From: Halorutilus salinus
GTDB taxonomy: Archaea > Halobacteriota > Halobacteria > Halobacteriales > Halorutilaceae
Direction of reading: 5' to 3'
DNA: 64,000 bases
NCBI RefSeq assembly: GCF_026242195.1
Contig: NZ_RKLV01000002.1
Location: forward strand, 124,001 to 188,000
Shown here: one piece after another, positions 62,953 to 64,000 of the stretch
Numbering within the stretch: the first letter of the stretch is position 1
How the letters are laid out: each line of letters starts with the position of its first letter
Translations under genes and position numbers: made by a program
The notes under the pieces: generated by a model
Database searches by the model: none
The model's input: only the letters and a program-made list of their open reading frames with translations
Told to the model about the DNA's origin: nothing

Positions 62953-63819
62953 GTGTCTGAGACTCTCGCAGAGAGCTTCGGGCGTCTCGAAGACGAGGAG
63001 TTCCGCGTCCTAAACGCCGTCGAACGCGGTATGGAGCACAACGAGTGGGTTCCGGAGGAGGAAATACCCGGACTCGCGCGTCTCCATCCCGATGAGGCGG
63101 AGTACCACGTAAGCAGGCTCAACGATCTCGAACTCGTCGAACGGCGCGACTCACGGTACCTCGGATACAGGCTTGTCGCCGAGGGCTACGACGTTCTCGC
63201 GCTGAACGCCTTAGCCGAAACCGGCTCCGTCACCCGTCTCGGAGGTAACATAGAGGTCGGAAAGGAGAGCGACATCTACGAATGCGCCGACGCGGATCGT
63301 GAACTCGTCATGAAGCTCCACCGTGAAGGGTACACGCAGTTCAGGGACACGACGCGCGAACGCGACTATACGCATGACAAAGGGCATCTTAGCTGGATGT
63401 ACACGGCGCGAAAGGCGGCTGAGGCGGAGTACGAGACTCTCGAAGAGCTTTACGGCGACGTAGCCGTCCCCGAACCCGTCGACCAGAACCGTCACGCCCT
63501 CGTCATGTCGCGTTTCGACGGTGTCGAGCTACGCCGTGCTGACGTTGACGCACCCCGCGCCGTCCTCGATGCCGTCCTCGACGAGCTTTCGCAGGCATGG
63601 CGCACGGGCTACGTACACGCCGACATGAGCGGCTACAACGTCCTCGTATCGCCCGACGGGATACGTATAATCGACTGGCCTCAGTCCGTCGAAACCGACC
63701 ACCCGCACGCGCGTCAGCTACTCGACAGGGATATATCCAACCTGCTCGCACATTTCGAAAAGAGGTACGACGTTAGCCTACCGACCAAGGAAGATGCCGT
63801 GAACCGCGTCGTTCAGTAG
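62953..63819 (+). CDS. rio2: Rio2-type atypical serine kinase
   Basis: A 288-residue Rio2 protein: an N-terminal winged helix (FRVLNAVERGMEHNEWVPEEEIPGLARLHPDEAEYHVSRL), the ATP loop GGNIEVGKESDIYEC, a catalytic-loop YVHADMSGYNVLV and the metal motif IRIIDWPQSV. Rio2 acts in late small-ribosomal-subunit maturation through ATP hydrolysis. A GTG at 62953 is chosen because GTTTAACA (62924-62931) makes a TATA box 22-29 nt upstream; a longer reading from 62896 begins in that promoter. It converges with the membrane gene at the window edge. Confidence 0.92.
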   Translation: MSETLAESFGRLEDEEFRVLNAVERGMEHNEWVPEEEIPGLARLHPDEAEYHVSRLNDLELVERRDSRYLGYRLVAEGYDVLALNALAETGSVTRLGGNIEVGKESDIYECADADRELVMKLHREGYTQFRDTTRERDYTHDKGHLSWMYTARKAAEAEYETLEELYGDVAVPEPVDQNRHALVMSRFDGVELRRADVDAPRAVLDAVLDELSQAWRTGYVHADMSGYNVLVSPDGIRIIDWPQSVETDHPHARQLLDRDISNLLAHFEKRYDVSLPTKEDAVNRVVQ

Positions 63820-64000
63820 CCCGCGAACAGATCCGCGGCTACTATGCTCAGCCCTATACCCACGGATATAGCCGTTGTGAGCAGGAGACCGAGGGCTATA
63901 CTTGATCCGACCGCGACAACCGAGGTCATCATACCGCCGAGAACGAATGCCGCTATCAGCATGAGACAGACCTCAAAGTTGTCGAAGACTATCTTAGCGA
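63813..64000 (-). CDS. membrane protein, C-terminal 61 residues (runs off the right edge)
   Basis: On the minus strand an open frame enters at the window edge and stops with TGA at 63813-63815. It encodes at least two hydrophobic segments (VCLMLIAAFVLGGMMTSVVAVGSSIALGLL and ISVGIGLSIVAADLF). The layout may belong to a small transporter or a SpoIIM-like protein, but the fragment is too short to decide. It overlaps the rio2 stop by 7 nt, tail to tail. Confidence 0.55.
   Translation of the reverse strand, partial: AKIVFDNFEVCLMLIAAFVLGGMMTSVVAVGSSIALGLLLTTAISVGIGLSIVAADLFAGY

Overview
The window looks like a chromosomal segment from a haloarchaeon (class Halobacteria or a close relative). The proteins are strongly acidic and many are haloarchaeal families: the haloarchaeal type of malate synthase, DUF5788, DUF5790, DUF7504-like, archaeal MptD, GatCA and KorAB. 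Starts are mostly leaderless, with a TATA box about 22-30 nt upstream. G+C looks like the high 50s percent by eye (not computed). The Ile codon ATA is common in ordinary genes, which is unusual for well-known high-GC haloarchaea and hints at a divergent lineage.

Layout. 1-4.9 kb: a cut-off DHH exonuclease, a histidine kinase, L-2-hydroxyglutarate oxidase, a broken trpB carrying a 54-nt double-hairpin insertion, a VapBC-like pair and a truncated PEBP gene. 4.9-11.7 kb: malate synthase and isocitrate lyase (glyoxylate shunt), separated by a UbiB-like kinase, a foreign-looking HNH gene and a decayed IS200/IS605-type element; then an SDR with an altered catalytic motif. 11.7-17 kb: GatC-GatA, DUF99, uracil-DNA glycosylase, Mut7-C, PolX, DUF5788. 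17-24.8 kb: AN1-rhomboid, then xseA and xseB separated by an Lrp regulator and the bicarbonate-uptake pair dabB-dabA, then thyX. 24.8-32 kb: housekeeping genes (TatD, MptD, PAC2) and UPF0147-mre11-rad50. 32-39.3 kb: the proCBA operon, an aminotransferase, a membrane gene with three 20-bp repeats upstream, and a Gfo/Idh/MocA dehydrogenase translationally coupled to 6-phosphogluconate dehydrogenase.

39.3-45.8 kb is the most fluid part: several membrane proteins, three sharing a near-identical N-terminal zinc ribbon, invaded by two TnpB elements. One element splits a zinc-ribbon gene so cleanly that its removal restores the frame. A NosL-like lipoprotein lacking the family Cys follows. 45.8-64 kb: M32 carboxypeptidase, KorAB, a cell-surface DUF4129 protein, an aldo/keto reductase, a DUF7504/LysE membrane operon, thioredoxin, hemL, two tandem heavy-metal P-type ATPases (the second with SPW in place of CPC), a DCC thiol oxidoreductase, the Rio2 kinase and a cut-off membrane protein.

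Together the central metabolic genes (aceA, aceB, korAB, dabBA, lhgO, gnd) describe a heterotroph using acetate/acetyl-CoA through the glyoxylate shunt, with ferredoxin-linked 2-oxoacid oxidation and concentrated inorganic carbon for carboxylations. No tRNA, rRNA or CRISPR array was recognised.
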